In this document: positions 24,752 through 36,012 of the stretch, piece by piece
Position numbering within the stretch: position 1 is the stretch's first letter
Layout of the letters: the number at the start of each line of letters is the position of its first letter
NCBI RefSeq assembly: GCF_026745355.1
Contig: NC_079204.1
Coordinates: 57,067,337-57,131,336 of the forward strand
DNA length: 64,000 nt
Source of the DNA: Beta vulgaris subsp. vulgaris
Taxonomy: Eukaryota; Streptophyta; Magnoliopsida; Caryophyllales; Amaranthaceae
Direction: 5' to 3'
The notes under the pieces: generated by a model
What the model was told of the DNA's origin: nothing
Database searches by the model: none
The model's input: the letters and a program-made list of their open reading frames with translations, nothing else
Program-made: the position numbers and the translations under genes

Positions 24752-25254
24752 GTACGACGTCTGTCTTCTTCTACGTCTATTCTCTTCTCTTTTCAAGTGT
24801 CATCTTAAGCTTTTCATTATTAACTCATTTATTTAGCTTCGTTGTCTCACTTATTTTATTAGTAACAATCTATCGTCAATCAAGTTAACATTATTGATTC
24901 AATACGACTGGAAATTTGTAACTTGTAAGCACCAATTAGTCAGACTCAGACAGCCATACATAATAACATAACTCACAATCTCAGCATAGCATATGTGATA
25001 TGCGTACTACAAATTAAGAACCTAACCTATTAATCATAATCTGAAGAGAACTCACATCAATGCAGTAGCTTTAGCTGCTACATCTTCTCCAAGATTATTA
25101 TAAATTAAAATCCTACCATTTAATTGAGTTCATTCCAATTTCCAATACAAGTACAACACCTCCAAGATTCGAACAAAATTGTGTTGAGCTTTCTATCTGT
25201 CTAAGCATAACCAAAAGTTATAGTCCTCTCTCATTTAATTCCCTGCTATCCTCC
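24752..25254. other. Spacer between SUMO copy and PDCB-like gene
   Basis: No gene was recognised. The right part is probably the 3'UTR of the minus-strand PDCB-like gene. Confidence 0.45.
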
Positions 25255-26428
25255 TTAGTTGAGGGCGAGTGAAAGCAGTAGAAACAGCAATATCTCCAAT
25301 AGAAATAATGAAGACTTAAGAGCAGATCCTGAGTCATTGGTTGTAGGAATTGGAGGGCCCATATTAGTGGGGTTGAATCCTGTTCCATCTCCAGCAGGAC
25401 CACCACCACCACCACCACCAATAGTTGATGATGATGATGTAGTGTTAATGGTGGGGGTGAGCGGTGATCCTGTTCCGTAGGGGTTTGTTGTTGGCGAGTT
25501 TCCCGTAGTAGTAGATGTAATCCCCCCTGCAGTACTGGAAAGTAATTTGGGTATAAGACCAAGTGGTAAAGAAACAAGGAACAACACAGAAATTACCAAG
25601 TGATCAAGAGTATCAAGTCCAGTTAATCTACCATTTATATTTTTTAAGCTCTGAATTAATACATCTTACAAATGTGATTACATTCATAACGGAGGCAAAC
25701 CAATGCACACTGATAAAATCAAAACAATGGAGTAGATGATGTATATTATTAATCCTAGCAATTTAGTAAATATAAAATGTGGAAAAATGTGTCTTGAAAA
25801 TCCAATTCTTCTTTGGAGTAACCAATGTCGACCACTATGCTAAGGAAAAGCACACGAGTACACAGACATATTGTAAGTATATAAATAGGCCAATAGGGTC
25901 AGTCAGGTGGTATGTCCTCGAAGATAAGTATGTGATTATAATTAATATTCAAGTACGTTTATTCACATTAGCCCACATTAATATTGATCCCTTATCAACT
26001 GTAGGTAGGAGTAGGACTAGGACTGTATATTCATCTTATTAGTCTTTTAGAAGCTCTAGATATGAACTAATGACATAGGATGAATATGTGAATTTCAATT
26101 TACGGTCAGCAATGTATGAATAGGATTAGAAAAGGGCTAGCTAAACATGTACGGGTTTAGTTAAACATGTAATAGTGAAATAGAAAAAATGGAAATTTTC
26201 ACATTTACTGCATCTACAAAAGTAGCACTTAGATTCTGATTCCAATATAAAGACATCTACTTGGCAATAATAACTGTGAAGGCATTCTGGAAAGATGAGA
26301 AATGAGATTCGCAATGATGAATGATGGAATGATGATGGTGCAGAGAAGAGTAAGGATGCGAGACAGAAGAACACTGTAAAAAGGAAAAAGGCAGAAAAGA
26401 ATCCAATATTTGTAAACACGGCACGCAA

Positions 26429-26461
26429 AAGCCTAAAGCCTAAAGCCTAACGCCTAAAGCC
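26429..26461. repeat. CCTAAAG heptamer repeat in PDCB-like intron
   Basis: Four to five units of GCCTAAA with one variant (CCTAACG). It is close to, but not the same as, the plant telomere unit CCCTAAA. Confidence 0.8.
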
Positions 26462-26970
26462 AGACGCAAAACTACAAGGCATCTATTCTTGGGGTGTTCC
26501 ACAGGACATGGGAGTGTGGGACAAGACACCAGAAGACTAGAGACTAGAGAGAGAGAGATTCAAAATGTTGATTATTACCCATAAAAAACTGTTTCTTCTT
26601 TTCTTGTAAAAACAACACTAAGCACTGCCCACTGCCCAGTGCCCACTCGTATAGTGCAATAAGAAGTGAGCAGGAGCAGACCAAATTGGTCCTAAAAAGA
26701 AGAGATGTTACCACAACCCCACAGTCACAAGACAGACAATTTAAACTGGTCAAAACTCACGAGTTGAATCTCAACTTTCGAGGGGATGCAAATCATATTC
26801 AGCTCCATACCATCTTAAGCATACTTGTGAAAATAAAACATGCATATTATAGGAAATCTACCAAGTTTTAGGCTAATTAAACATCTCTAGTCATCAAGTT
26901 AAAATACTCCTCAGTGGACTAGTATTTTGTGTAGTTAGTTCTTCACCCTAGTGTCTAGTGTCTACTGTCT

Positions 26971-26994
26971 AGTGAGTAGTGAGTAGTGAGCAGT
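26971..26994. repeat. GTGAGTA heptamer repeat
   Basis: About three units of AGTGAGT in the 1.9-kb PDCB-like intron. The same unit recurs at 45294-45320. Confidence 0.7.
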
Positions 26995-27884
26995 AGTAGT
27001 ACTGTAGCAGTGAGGGGGATGTAAATAAAGTTTGAGCATTTATTTATAGCATAAAAAACTGACATATCTACCATGCCCTCAATTTTCTCATTGCTCATGA
27101 TAAATGAATACGTACTTGAATATTATTCCTGTTTATTGCTCCTAGTGTAAAGTGTATAAAGTAGCTACTATATGTTAATATAATAGAATGATAAGCACAA
27201 ATCTTGTATTAGTGGAGTAAAGTAGTATCTAATTACATTACATGAAGGTTGCGTATTAGTTAGAGTCACAGAAAGATGCCACTAGTTTAACAAGAAGCAG
27301 ACTGCAGGCAACAGGTAATATTTGAAGATAAAGAAGCGTGTAAGGGAAGCTATATAAACAAAGAGGATATGGATATGGATAAGGATTAAGGAAGAAGAAA
27401 GGGTACCCGTACCTTGGAGAAGCAGGGTAGACGCAAGATCCATAGCCTGATAGTAGTATACTAGTATTAGTATATGATATGAGTCGTAATAAGGTAATTA
27501 AATAAATAAATAAATAATGATTTAGTATAAGAGAAAGGAAAAGGAAAATACTGGGATCAGTTTGAGCGAGGGTGGCAGTGGCGGAGAAGTCACAAGAAGA
27601 AGCAGACATATGATTGGTGGTAAAAGCTGTTGAAGGCGTAGGAGGCGTGAGCTTGAAGAGTATTAGGGAGGAAACATAGTCCAGATTGCTGAATGGGGGT
27701 ACAGTCAGCACCCGCTGCACAAGCGTAGTCAAGAGCAGACTGCAATGCGTCGTCGCTGGCACCGCTACGAGACACGCACCACACTCCCTCACCAAACTCC
27801 ACCTGCTGCTGCAGCGCCAGAAATAGGAGGAACAGTTTAACAGAGAGTCTCAGACTGTGACCATGATCATGACCCTCCTCCATA

Positions 27885-27937
27885 TGCTAATTGCTAATTG
27901 CTAATTGCTAATTGCTAATTGCTAATTGCTAATTGCT
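27885..27937. repeat. GCTAATT heptamer repeat directly upstream of PDCB-like start codon
   Basis: About 7.5 perfect units of TGCTAAT begin one base upstream of the ATG (27881-27883, minus strand). They would lie in the 5'UTR and affect leader length. Confidence 0.9.
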
Positions 27938-28324
27938 CGTTGTTGGCCAATTGCTACAGCTGAACGTACTCTCCCTTCCCTTTGGACTTTGGCTCTGCCT
28001 TTGCCTTTGCAGTCTTCCCTCTTAGTACTCTACCTTCATACTACTGCAGAAATAAATAGAATAATAATATAAACGACACTTTAGGAGGAATGAGAATAAG
28101 TATGCGAGAAGAGTTGGTAAAGGAAGAAAGAAATACTTATAAGTTATAAAGGACTGAGGAGGAGGAGATCCAGAGAAGAGTATATCTCTAATTCTGTATC
28201 TCACTCTATGCACTTGTGGAGAGAGCAGAGAAAGAAAGGTGAGTGCTACTCCTGTCTACTGACTGGTAAGTAGAAGTAGTAGTAGAGGCATAGAGGGGCC
28301 TGGCTGGGGTGGAAAGGGGACTAA
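27938..28324. other. Upstream region of PDCB-like gene
   Basis: Probable promoter/5'UTR of the minus-strand PDCB-like gene. I see no other gene. Confidence 0.4.
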
Positions 28325-28671
28325 GGCTATGTTTAGTTCACCTGAAATTTTCTGATCTGAACTTATCTGATCTGATCTGAACTTATTTTTTCTGATCTGA
28401 TCTGATTAGATTACAAGATCTTATCTTTTAGATTTTTCTCAATATATAAGAAAAAATATAGTCATGTGGGATCTTGTTTGATTCGTCTCAATGAGTACTT
28501 TATTAATATTCAAGTATTATAATTTTTACTAATATGTAATGAAAGATATAATGATTTTTATATATAAGCATGATCTGAACTGATCTGATCTGAACTTATT
28601 TTTTCTGATCTGATCTGATCTGATCTGATTAGATCTGGAATAAGCAAAAATAAGGTGAACTGAACATAGCC
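28325..28671. mobile_element. Harbinger/Tourist-like MITE (347 bp)
   Basis: Terminal inverted repeats GGCTATGTTTAGTTCACCT and AGGTGAACTGAACATAGCC (18 of 19 match), flanked by TAA on both sides, a typical 3-bp PIF/Harbinger target duplication. The inside carries many GATCTGATCTGAACTTATT units at both ends, forming large subterminal inverted repeats. Confidence 0.85.
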
Positions 28672-29229
28672 TAACACATCACCTATCTTTGATTATTTCC
28701 TTTATTGTCTTAGAAATAAGTATTTAGGAGAGCCAAATAACTATAATGGAAATCATTATTTTATGGGAAAATAACATAAAGAGAAATATTCATATTAGTT
28801 GTGATTCATGGTTACCAAATAAATAAATATGTAGTATAACAAGTAAAAAGAGATATTTATATTTATAGAAAATGTAGCAATTTCAAAAAGATGAAGGGAG
28901 TAAATACAAATATAATTGTTGGTGGGAGTGTGGGACTACACCACTCATGAGTCACCTAGTTGGGTCTCATTAAAGGTGATCAAGTTATGCCCGATCGCGC
29001 CCGATCCCAAATGGACAGATTTTGGGTACGATTTTTCGACCTGACCCGATTTTTTGGGCACAAAAGTGGCACGGGCAACCTAGATTTGGAAAAATAAGCC
29101 AAATTTCGGCCTGGTCTGAAAAGCTCACTAGGCCCGGCACAAAATGACGCTTTGGATAGGATTTTTTTGGCCCAAACTTTTGTAATCCCTTGTAAGTCTA
29201 TAAATATATTTAATGTATATTTATATTTA

Positions 29230-29233
<4 letters not shown>

Positions 29234-29278
<45 letters not shown>

Positions 29279-29286
29279 TAATATAT

Positions 29287-29317
<31 letters not shown>
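29234..29317. repeat. (TA)n microsatellite
   Basis: About 85 bp of TA repeats with a few ATA/TAA interruptions, directly before a Stowaway-like MITE. A GC-rich hAT-like fragment (28966-29160, AAAGGTGATCAAG start) precedes it. Confidence 0.95.
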
Positions 29318-29318
<1 letters not shown>

Positions 29319-29632
29319 TCCCTTCGTTTCCTAAAGATCTTCCTTCTTTCCATTTAAGTGTGTTTTCAAAAGATCTTCCCTCTTTTACTTTATTCTTTAT
29401 TTGGACTTTTTTTCCCTTTTTACCCTCTCATGTCCTTATCATGTGGTCCACCATTACATTATTAATTCAATTTTACTCTCTTTCTATCTCCTACTTTAAC
29501 CCCCTTTTATTTGTTTATTTATCTTAACTCCTTTCTCTCTCTTACTTTACCCACCCCACACCCCACATAAATTAATCCTCCTTGGTATATGTAGAAACAG
29601 TAACAAAGAAGATCTTTAGGAAATAGAGGGAG
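29318..29632. mobile_element. Stowaway-like MITE (315 bp)
   Basis: Left TTCCCTTCGTTTCCTAAAGA and right TCTTTAGGAAATAGAGGGAG are inverted copies, flanked by TA. The right TA is shared with the start of the solo LTR target duplication. Confidence 0.8.
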
Positions 29633-29637
29633 TATAT

Positions 29638-32224
29638 TGTAACACCCCGATAATTCTCTCTTTCTAGAAAATACTTTTATAACAAATCTAGAGAATTACC
29701 CAGGCATTATCGCCCGTGTGATAACGTTTCGGCTTACTCAGAATTTTGCAGCGGAAAACAATTACTAAAAAAAAATCAACTTTATTAAACTTATGAAATA
29801 AATGACAACTGTTTGAAACTAAAGCACACCAACTAAAACCTCAAACTTAGTAAAGATGTCCTACGAAAACAACTTCAACTATACTAAGTATAAGCCCTCC
29901 ATTCCAGATTCCCAATGCAATGCATCTGCAACCTGTAATGTCATGCAATATGACTCTGCTCACCAGAAGGATCATCACAGGATCAATAGGCAAAGCCAAG
30001 ATCACACACACAAACAAGCACGTAATCGGCAAAGCTGAGTACTACATATCAGGCACATAAATAATCCTAAAATGATACTACAAACATAAATAATATAATA
30101 AGCATATAACAAACTGCAGATGACTCTTACTGAACTAGACTCTAAACTTTTATTTCTTCTTTAAATGGAATAGTTATGGGACGAGTTGTCTATACTGAAG
30201 TAGGAGATATGGGAGCTACCACATATTCCAATTGACCTGCGATATCGAGGAACCTTTGAGCTAAAAAGGAAAGGTGATCAATCCAATCCTAGGAAAATAC
30301 ATATCACGGCGGACTATGTATCCCAACCCTTAGTGTCCAACTCTAGACGTGCACCAGTCTAAAGTCTATAACCTATCTCGTTTCACTTTACGTTGCATTC
30401 ATTTTTATACTTGTGTTGACACCAACCAAGCACATAACAATCACAACTAACAATCACATAAACATCACAAAACTCCTTTTTAATCTTAGAATCAACAAGT
30501 GTTCACAACTTATCATTCAAGACTCTTTAACTTCTTTTATTCTTTACTAACTTGCCTGTTGAACCTAGCCAACAGTAAACTGTACCTTTATATAGGTATA
30601 ACTCATAATTACCAAATAAGATCCACGGTTCTTATAAGATAAATAAATAATCTCAAAGAATCTATGTAACACATGATTCCAACTTACTTACATTAATTCA
30701 CTCACGAATTAATACCAAAAACTAAACTTATCTGCTTGCATCAAACTTCCATACAAACAGTCATACTCTATAACATATTCTTAGTTTACATGTAGCACAC
30801 AGGCAAGTAACATGTAAAGCAATTTCAGTAAATCATATAATGAACAACAAGGTCCTATACATGATACTACAAATAAAAACATCCCTAAAGCATGTTTCTA
30901 ACCATATATACGTAGACTATGTACGTACCTTGTAAACGCAACGGTAGGCCACTTTTATGTTCTAAAAGTCCCCTACTATAAATTCTCCGCCTACAACAAT
31001 AAAATCATCAAGTAAATACTTGAACTAAAAAAAATTCAGCAACTTTAAAACGTCCCAAACCTTTTTAAACGTCTTTAAAAATCGTTTTTATAATTTAAAT
31101 CTCGTTATTTTTAATCCCTAGTAAGTACAACTATTCTATGATTTAAAAATCATTAAAACCTTAAAATACTAACTTTCTGAATTTCCAGCATTTATAAAAT
31201 TTTCTAAACTTTCTGAAAATATTTTAAATGCATATAAAAATCGTATTCCAATCAAAATTCATATTTATACTTTAAATATACGGTTTCTAGTGATTTAAAA
31301 CCCTAAAAACCTATCTTTCATGATTAAAACTAAAAATAATAAATCTGAAATTTTTTCTTTATACATATGAAAACCGAACTAAGTTCTTCATAATAAATAA
31401 TAATTCATATCATAATCATGTAAATAGTAATAAAATAACAATAAAAATTAGGACTTTAATGGAATCTTAAGGAGAAGTAAAGAAAAACAAACCAAAACAA
31501 TAAGGAGGAAAAGAATCAAAAGGAAAAAGGAAGAAAAAGAGTAATATACCGAATTCGCGAGTGAAATATGGCAGCGAATTGCGAAACTTGCAGAGGCCAT
31601 AACTAATAGAATAAGAATCGGAATTGAGTGATTCTTGAGGCAACTTCAATAACTTTTCGAGATCTACAACTTTCAAGAAGGAAGTTTTGGCTAAAAATTA
31701 ACGGAACTATGAGAAATCTGGCCAATCAGATTCGGGTGAAAGAAAAAACGAGTGAAGAGAGGAAAAAAGAAAACCATGAAGAGAGAGAATAGAAAGTGGC
31801 GTGATTCTGAAAAAATAAGTGTGTAGGGTGAAATAATTGGATTTTAGGATATTTACATAAAGGCTAATCCTTTTAGGTTTAGGAAAAGAGATAAGATTTA
31901 AAAAGATTTGATGACTAATAAGATGATCAACTTATGACTTTAATCATCAACATGACTCTTTTCCTTTTTATCCTTTTGGGAGTTTCGATTCCATTAAACT
32001 TCTTTTTAAATAAATACTTTTAATACTTAAAGCTTTTGTTAAGACATGCTTAATTAAAACATTTTCAATTTTATTAAGCTATGAAAATATTTTTAGTTGA
32101 CTTTTAAAAATAGTCAATCCTTTTTAAAAGTCAAATCATTTTCCAAACTCATTTGGATTTAAATATAATTACATAAATACTTTAATATATTTATGAAAAT
32201 CCTTTAAAAATGTGGGGGATTACA
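29638..32224. mobile_element. Probable solo LTR of an LTR retrotransposon (2.6 kb)
   Basis: The block begins TGTAACACCCCGATAATT and ends GGGGGATTACA, so it has TG...CA ends with the 5-bp inverted TGTAA/TTACA. TATAT precedes it (29633-29637) and follows it (32225-32229), matching a 5-bp target duplication. No coding domain of gag or pol was found inside and no second copy of the block is present, which fits a solo LTR. The flanking bases are TA-rich, so the duplication could be chance. The family was not identified. Strand is unknown. Confidence 0.6.
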
Positions 32225-32229
32225 TATAT

Positions 32230-32756
32230 ATTAGTATTTAAATGATTTATTTTTTGAAAGATTGACTATTTGAAAGACAAAGAAATTATTCAATGATTTA
32301 AAAGGGTCAAAATATTTTATTTAATGATTTAAAGAAACTGTTTAGTAAATATGAACGGTAATTATAACAGTATTTATGGAATGAATAATCCTATTTTGGT
32401 AACAAATAATAAAAGTGCAACATTAATTAGCATGATCATATGTGATCATGATGCTATATAATAACGTCTTCAATCGATTGGTTGTTGCTTCTTTCAATTT
32501 ATCTATAGTTTAAAGAGTTTAAAAATTAAAGTTTTAGTTATGTGACAAGAGGAATAAGATTTTGACAAATGTAAACCATACAACTAAGATGAGTATCCTT
32601 GTAATGAAAAATGTAACTGAATATAAAAGAAAAAATCAATTAGAGTGTATTGTTATTAACAATACCAGTGCAATACAGGGCTTACATTTACATAATCCCT
32701 CAAAAAATACAGTGCTTACTGCTTAGATCCTGAAATCAAGAGCAAATACTACGACT
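32230..32756. other. Probable GASA promoter region
   Basis: AT-rich, no exon recognised. A hairpin-like ATGATCATATGTGATCATGAT lies near 32430-32455. The end of the region should include the TATA box and 5'UTR of the GASA gene, but no single TATA box could be chosen. Confidence 0.4.
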
Positions 32757-33433
32757 ATGGCTAATTTTTCAATGCGTTGTGTGAGCGTTGCTTTGCTCAC
32801 TGCCCTTTTACTTTTACTTGTCACAAGCTCAAATGTAAGTTCCTCTTCTTTGAGATATGCTCGTAGTTGTCCCGAAGTCTAATTAGGTGGTATTTTGCTT
32901 TCTGTAAAAAAAAAGGTGCTATCTTGATTCTTGCTTATTGTGTAGATCTCTAACCTTTCAAATTATTTTAATAACTACTAATTATATGTTTGTTACCATT
33001 CTCATGATTTAATTTAGTCTAAATGTAGTATGAGTACATAAAACAAAAAGATTTACATAAGCATTACGACGACATCAATTGAAAACACACAATACTAATT
33101 CTCATATTATAAATTATTAGGCTGGCGGAGAAGGATCGTGTCCAATAGGAGGTATTGTACATATATATTTATTTACAATATATAATACTGCCTTCTCAAC
33201 ACGTAACTAGGTGTATCAAATCTAATTATATGTGTTTAATATATTACACAGAATGTCCGAATGAATGTGCAAGAAGATGTGCTTTAGCTTCAGCGCAAGA
33301 TATATGCATCAAATATTGCAACATATGTTGTAAGAAATGCTTGTGTGTTCCATCCGGAACGTATGGCCATAAAGAAGAATGTCCGTGCTACGACAATTGG
33401 AAGACACGCAAAGGCACCTCTAAATGTCATTAG
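32757..33433 (+). CDS. GASA/snakin cysteine-rich secreted peptide (GASA6-like), 3 exons
   Basis: Predicted 96-residue gibberellin-regulated (GASA/snakin) peptide. Exons 32757-32834, 33121-33151 and 33252-33433; the last two junctions are phase 0 and phase 1. A signal peptide (about 1-26, VALLTALLLLLVTSS) leads to a mature region with the C-terminal GASA domain. Its 12 canonical cysteines are present, in the order ECPNEC, RRC, DIC, KYC, NICC, KKCLC, ECPC and KC. The CVPSGTYG block is intact. The extra Cys in GSCPIG makes 13. The last residue is His where most members have Pro (KCP). The closest remembered type is GASA6 (KTREG/NNWKT-like). Secretion to the wall and a role in growth or defence are known for the family and inferred here. 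The upstream in-frame Met (MANFSM) is used; the second Met would give a shorter signal. Confidence 0.92.
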
Positions 33434-34152
33434 AGTTGTAAATTGTGTTATGGTTCATATTTGTATTAATAAAAGTTGTCGCTTGTTAGCTTTATGAATG
33501 TTTGCCCGTAACATTGAGTTTTGAGGATATTTTAAATTAGATAAAATGAATTAATTTTTTTTAATGGCTAGACAACTTTAGTATCACATAAACCGGCGAA
33601 TGATTAATTGATCTTTGAAATGCTCATAAAAAACAATCAACTCAACATTTTTCTATCTAATGAAGTCATGCGAGGTTCATTGCTAAGAGATGATCCCAAT
33701 ATTTAATATGTTAAAATCTAAAATTAGCAAAATTTATTTTTAATCAATTAAAATAATATTTTATAAATGTTCATTGCACCCTCTTTTACAATATTGCAAC
33801 TATAAACTCAAGAGATTACTGAGAATTTCTCCTCTAATAACGCCTTAATGGGAATAGTTGGCTAAAATAAAATATTTATTTTCCTATCCAACAAAGAAAC
33901 TATAATGCAATATGATTAGAATTTAATGTCTTCTCTCTAACTAGTAACTATGACTCTATTCGGGAAAATCACAACACAACAAATAAATTATAAATCAACA
34001 TAGCCGACGATCCGGAACATAATGGTTGAGAATGTTGAGATAGAATTATGGAAATAAAGCATAATACGAAACAATAATCCAGTCTAAATGTGAAATTACT
34101 CTACCCAGTTTCACATAATAAGCACTTTTAGAAGTGAAATTGCAAATTATTA
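33434..34152. other. Spacer after GASA gene
   Basis: 3'UTR of the GASA gene at the left, then AT-rich DNA without a recognised exon. Confidence 0.5.
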
Positions 34153-34360
34153 CTTCTTTCATTTCTTTTTACTCGCTACACTTCTCATTTCACGGACTCC
34201 TAGGCAATTTTTGGAGAAGAGAGAGGTAGAGAGTAAAAAGAAAAGGGACCCATGTGGAGGAGAGAGATAGAGAGAGTTTATTGCCCAAAAAAGAAGTGTA
34301 GCAAGTAATGTGAAACTTCCCATAATAGAAAGTGTAGCGAGTAAAAAGAAACGGAGGAAG
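34153..34360. mobile_element. Stowaway-like MITE (208 bp)
   Basis: Ends CTTCTTTCATTTCTTTTTAC and GTAAAAAGAAACGGAGGAAG, inverted copies, with TA flanks. It is 395 bp upstream of the SERF start codon. Confidence 0.85.
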
Positions 34361-34754
34361 TATAATTTTGGTTGGAATTTTGCACAAGAAAGCAAAGTAT
34401 ATGGGTAGCATAGAACCGGACCCGAAAAATTGGGTATTTGATTTATGCGCATCACTGGCTGCCACTGGTGATCCGTGTTGGAGGCCCAATAACGGGTAGA
34501 AAATCAGGAAATATATAATTGGACTATTGGAGGGAAGAAGCATTGAGCAAGCACTAAATTAAGCAGGAAGAAAGCAGGAAGAAAGCAGGAATCTTTATTC
34601 TTTGGAGAAAGAGAAGAGACATTCAATAATCACTTTGCAGCCGACCAAGTGAGACCTCTATAGTCTATCTTCATCTCTTCTGCCCTTTCCCTTTGATTTC
34701 TAAAGTTTATTTTGGGTGCAGGTTGCCTGGTTTTCTTGTTTGCACAAATCCAGA

Positions 34755-35193
34755 ATGACTCATATCCTTGTTTGGTTTCTTTTCTAAATTCTATTCTATT
34801 ATGAATGAATATATCATTGATTGATTGATTGATTGAATTTAAAAGTGTAAAATTGGGGGATTCCTTTTCTTTTCCTTAATTGTATGGGTGATGTTGTGAT
34901 TGAACGTGGTAACCAGAGAGAAAAGGATCGTGAAAGAGCTCAGATTCGCGGCAAGAAGGGTGCCAAGAAAGATGATGGCTTGACCCCTGAGCAGCGCCGT
35001 GAAAGGTGAAATCTTTTTACCATTTTATTCTATATACTCTGCACCCCAGTCTTCACTCTTCACTCTTGACGTGCTATGTGCTATGTGCTATGTGTACTTC
35101 AGGGACGCCAAGGCACTGCAAGAGAAGATGGCTAAGAAGAACTCTTCTGAAGCCCAAACTAGTACTGCTGCTGCTACCAGCAACAAGAAATGA
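34755..35193 (+). CDS. SERF (4F5) family small basic protein, 3 exons with an AT-AC intron
   Basis: Predicted 65-residue protein of the small EDRK-rich factor (SERF/4F5) family. It begins MTRGNQREKDRERAQ, continues KKDDGLTPEQRRERDAKALQE, and ends NKK. Exons are 34755-34761, 34906-35005 and 35103-35193. The first exon has only seven coding bases (ATGACTC). The first intron starts ATATCCTTG and ends GAAC; joining across it restores the family's invariant MTRGNQ. Read without splicing, an ATG at 34884 would give MGDVVIERGNQ, which lacks the usual start. The protein is highly charged, probably disordered in the C-terminus. SERF proteins are nuclear/RNA-linked and modify amyloid aggregation in animals; the plant role is not known to me. 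A GT-AG 5'UTR intron may end near 34721. Confidence 0.88.
35051..35094. repeat. Two heptamer repeats in SERF intron 2
   Basis: CTTCACT (two to three units, 35051-35066), then GTGCTAT (three and a half units, 35071-35094), just before the exon 3 acceptor. Confidence 0.85.
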
Positions 35194-35877
35194 TTTCAAT
35201 TTTCACTGCTAATGTCCTTTATCTAATCACTTGATGGCATGGATAACTTCCAACATCCCATCTGCCCATCTTTATTCTTCAACTTTATGCTTCATATGCC
35301 ATTGCTGATTGCTGATTGCTGATTGGGATTCTTTGTCTTTATATTACTTTGCTATTTCACCATCTTATTACTTCTAATTCTGCCTGCATACCGCATACTA
35401 GCCTCTTGCTTCGACAACAATCGTTTCAATTTTCTCTTTTTATCAACAGATGGGGAACTAGTGTAATAGATGCTTTCAAGGGTAGGGGATTTAGGAATGC
35501 ACTCGAATGGAATGGATGTATACTTCCTTTTTCTTCCTGAGGGTTACTGTGAATCTAGGACATGGGAGCATATTTTCAGCAACATATGAGGATCACTTTG
35601 ATTTTATTACTCCCTTGTTTATATCTTTCACCCACCAGCCTAGCACATGTAACTAGTTTATGTGCTCCTACCCCTGATCTTCATTCCTAAATACACATTA
35701 TATTTGGAGGGTCCTTGAGATTTTTACTTAGTCTGGATTCTAATTTGGCTGTTAGGTGAGTAGCATATTTACCTGTTATGCTATTTTTTAAATGCTCTGT
35801 GGTAAGATTGTAAGAGTAGAGGTTCATGGCCCAGTAGCCGACTAATGTCAAGCTCAGCAACATATGAACAATAGTAG
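35194..35877. other. SERF 3'UTR and downstream spacer
   Basis: Probably includes the 3'UTR (to about 35550). A GCTGATT heptamer repeat (about 3 units) lies at 35302-35326. No other gene seen. Confidence 0.45.
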
Positions 35878-36012
35878 CCAATCTATCAACAAGTGCAGAA
35901 TTTATTGCCTGCTGAGAATGTAAATGGTGCATCGACTTCATATGGACAAAAGGAACTGCTAACTGATGTGATTCAGAAAGCTAACCTTAGTACAAGAGGC
36001 CTACAGTCCTAA
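35878..36012 (+). pseudogene. Unidentified coding-like fragment
   Basis: A 44-codon plus-strand open frame with a protein-like composition: PIYQQVQNLLPAENVNG, ASTSYGQKELLTDVIQKAN, LSTRGLQS then TAA. It has no Met at the start; two TAG stops lie directly upstream in the same frame. It reads like the end of a regulatory protein (Gln/Asn/Ser-rich), but I do not recognise the family. It may be a stranded exon of a decayed gene or chance. Confidence 0.3.

Larger units (their letters stand above)
25255..27883 (-). pseudogene. PDCB-like X8 domain, GPI-anchored callose-binding protein with a frame break
   Basis: Three exons: 27552-27883, 27413-27446 and 25255-25534. An N-terminal hydrophobic signal (about 15-30) precedes an X8 domain that begins GVWCVSRSGASDDALQSALD and carries ADCTPIQ, LCFLPNTLQAHASYAFNSFY, SCDFSATATLAQTDPSYGSC. 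These blocks with their six-Cys pattern define X8 proteins that bind callose at plasmodesmata. The third exon encodes a Ser/Thr/Gly-rich linker with a Gly run, and ends in a hydrophobic tail (SSLFLLEILLFLLLSLALN) typical of GPI attachment. Between AFNSFYHQSY and SASSCDF the frame shifts: one base too many (or two too few) around 27605-27612. Exon phases otherwise fit. It is either a young pseudogene or an assembly error; apart from this break it looks like a normal gene. Intron 2 is 1.9 kb. Confidence 0.75.

Noticed and set aside
26429..26461. Interstitial telomere repeat
   Set aside because: The unit is GCCTAAA, not CCCTAAA, and only about four copies are present.
27411..27431. Plus-strand TTGGAGAAGCAGGGTAGACG, similar to the start of miR164
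   Set aside because: Only the first ~14 bases match, no hairpin partner was seen, and the stretch is the antisense of a PDCB-like exon.
34884..34905. Alternative SERF start MGDVVIERGNQ
   Set aside because: It is in frame, but the AT-AC intron restores the family start MTRGNQ and explains the ATATCCTT and branch-site signals.
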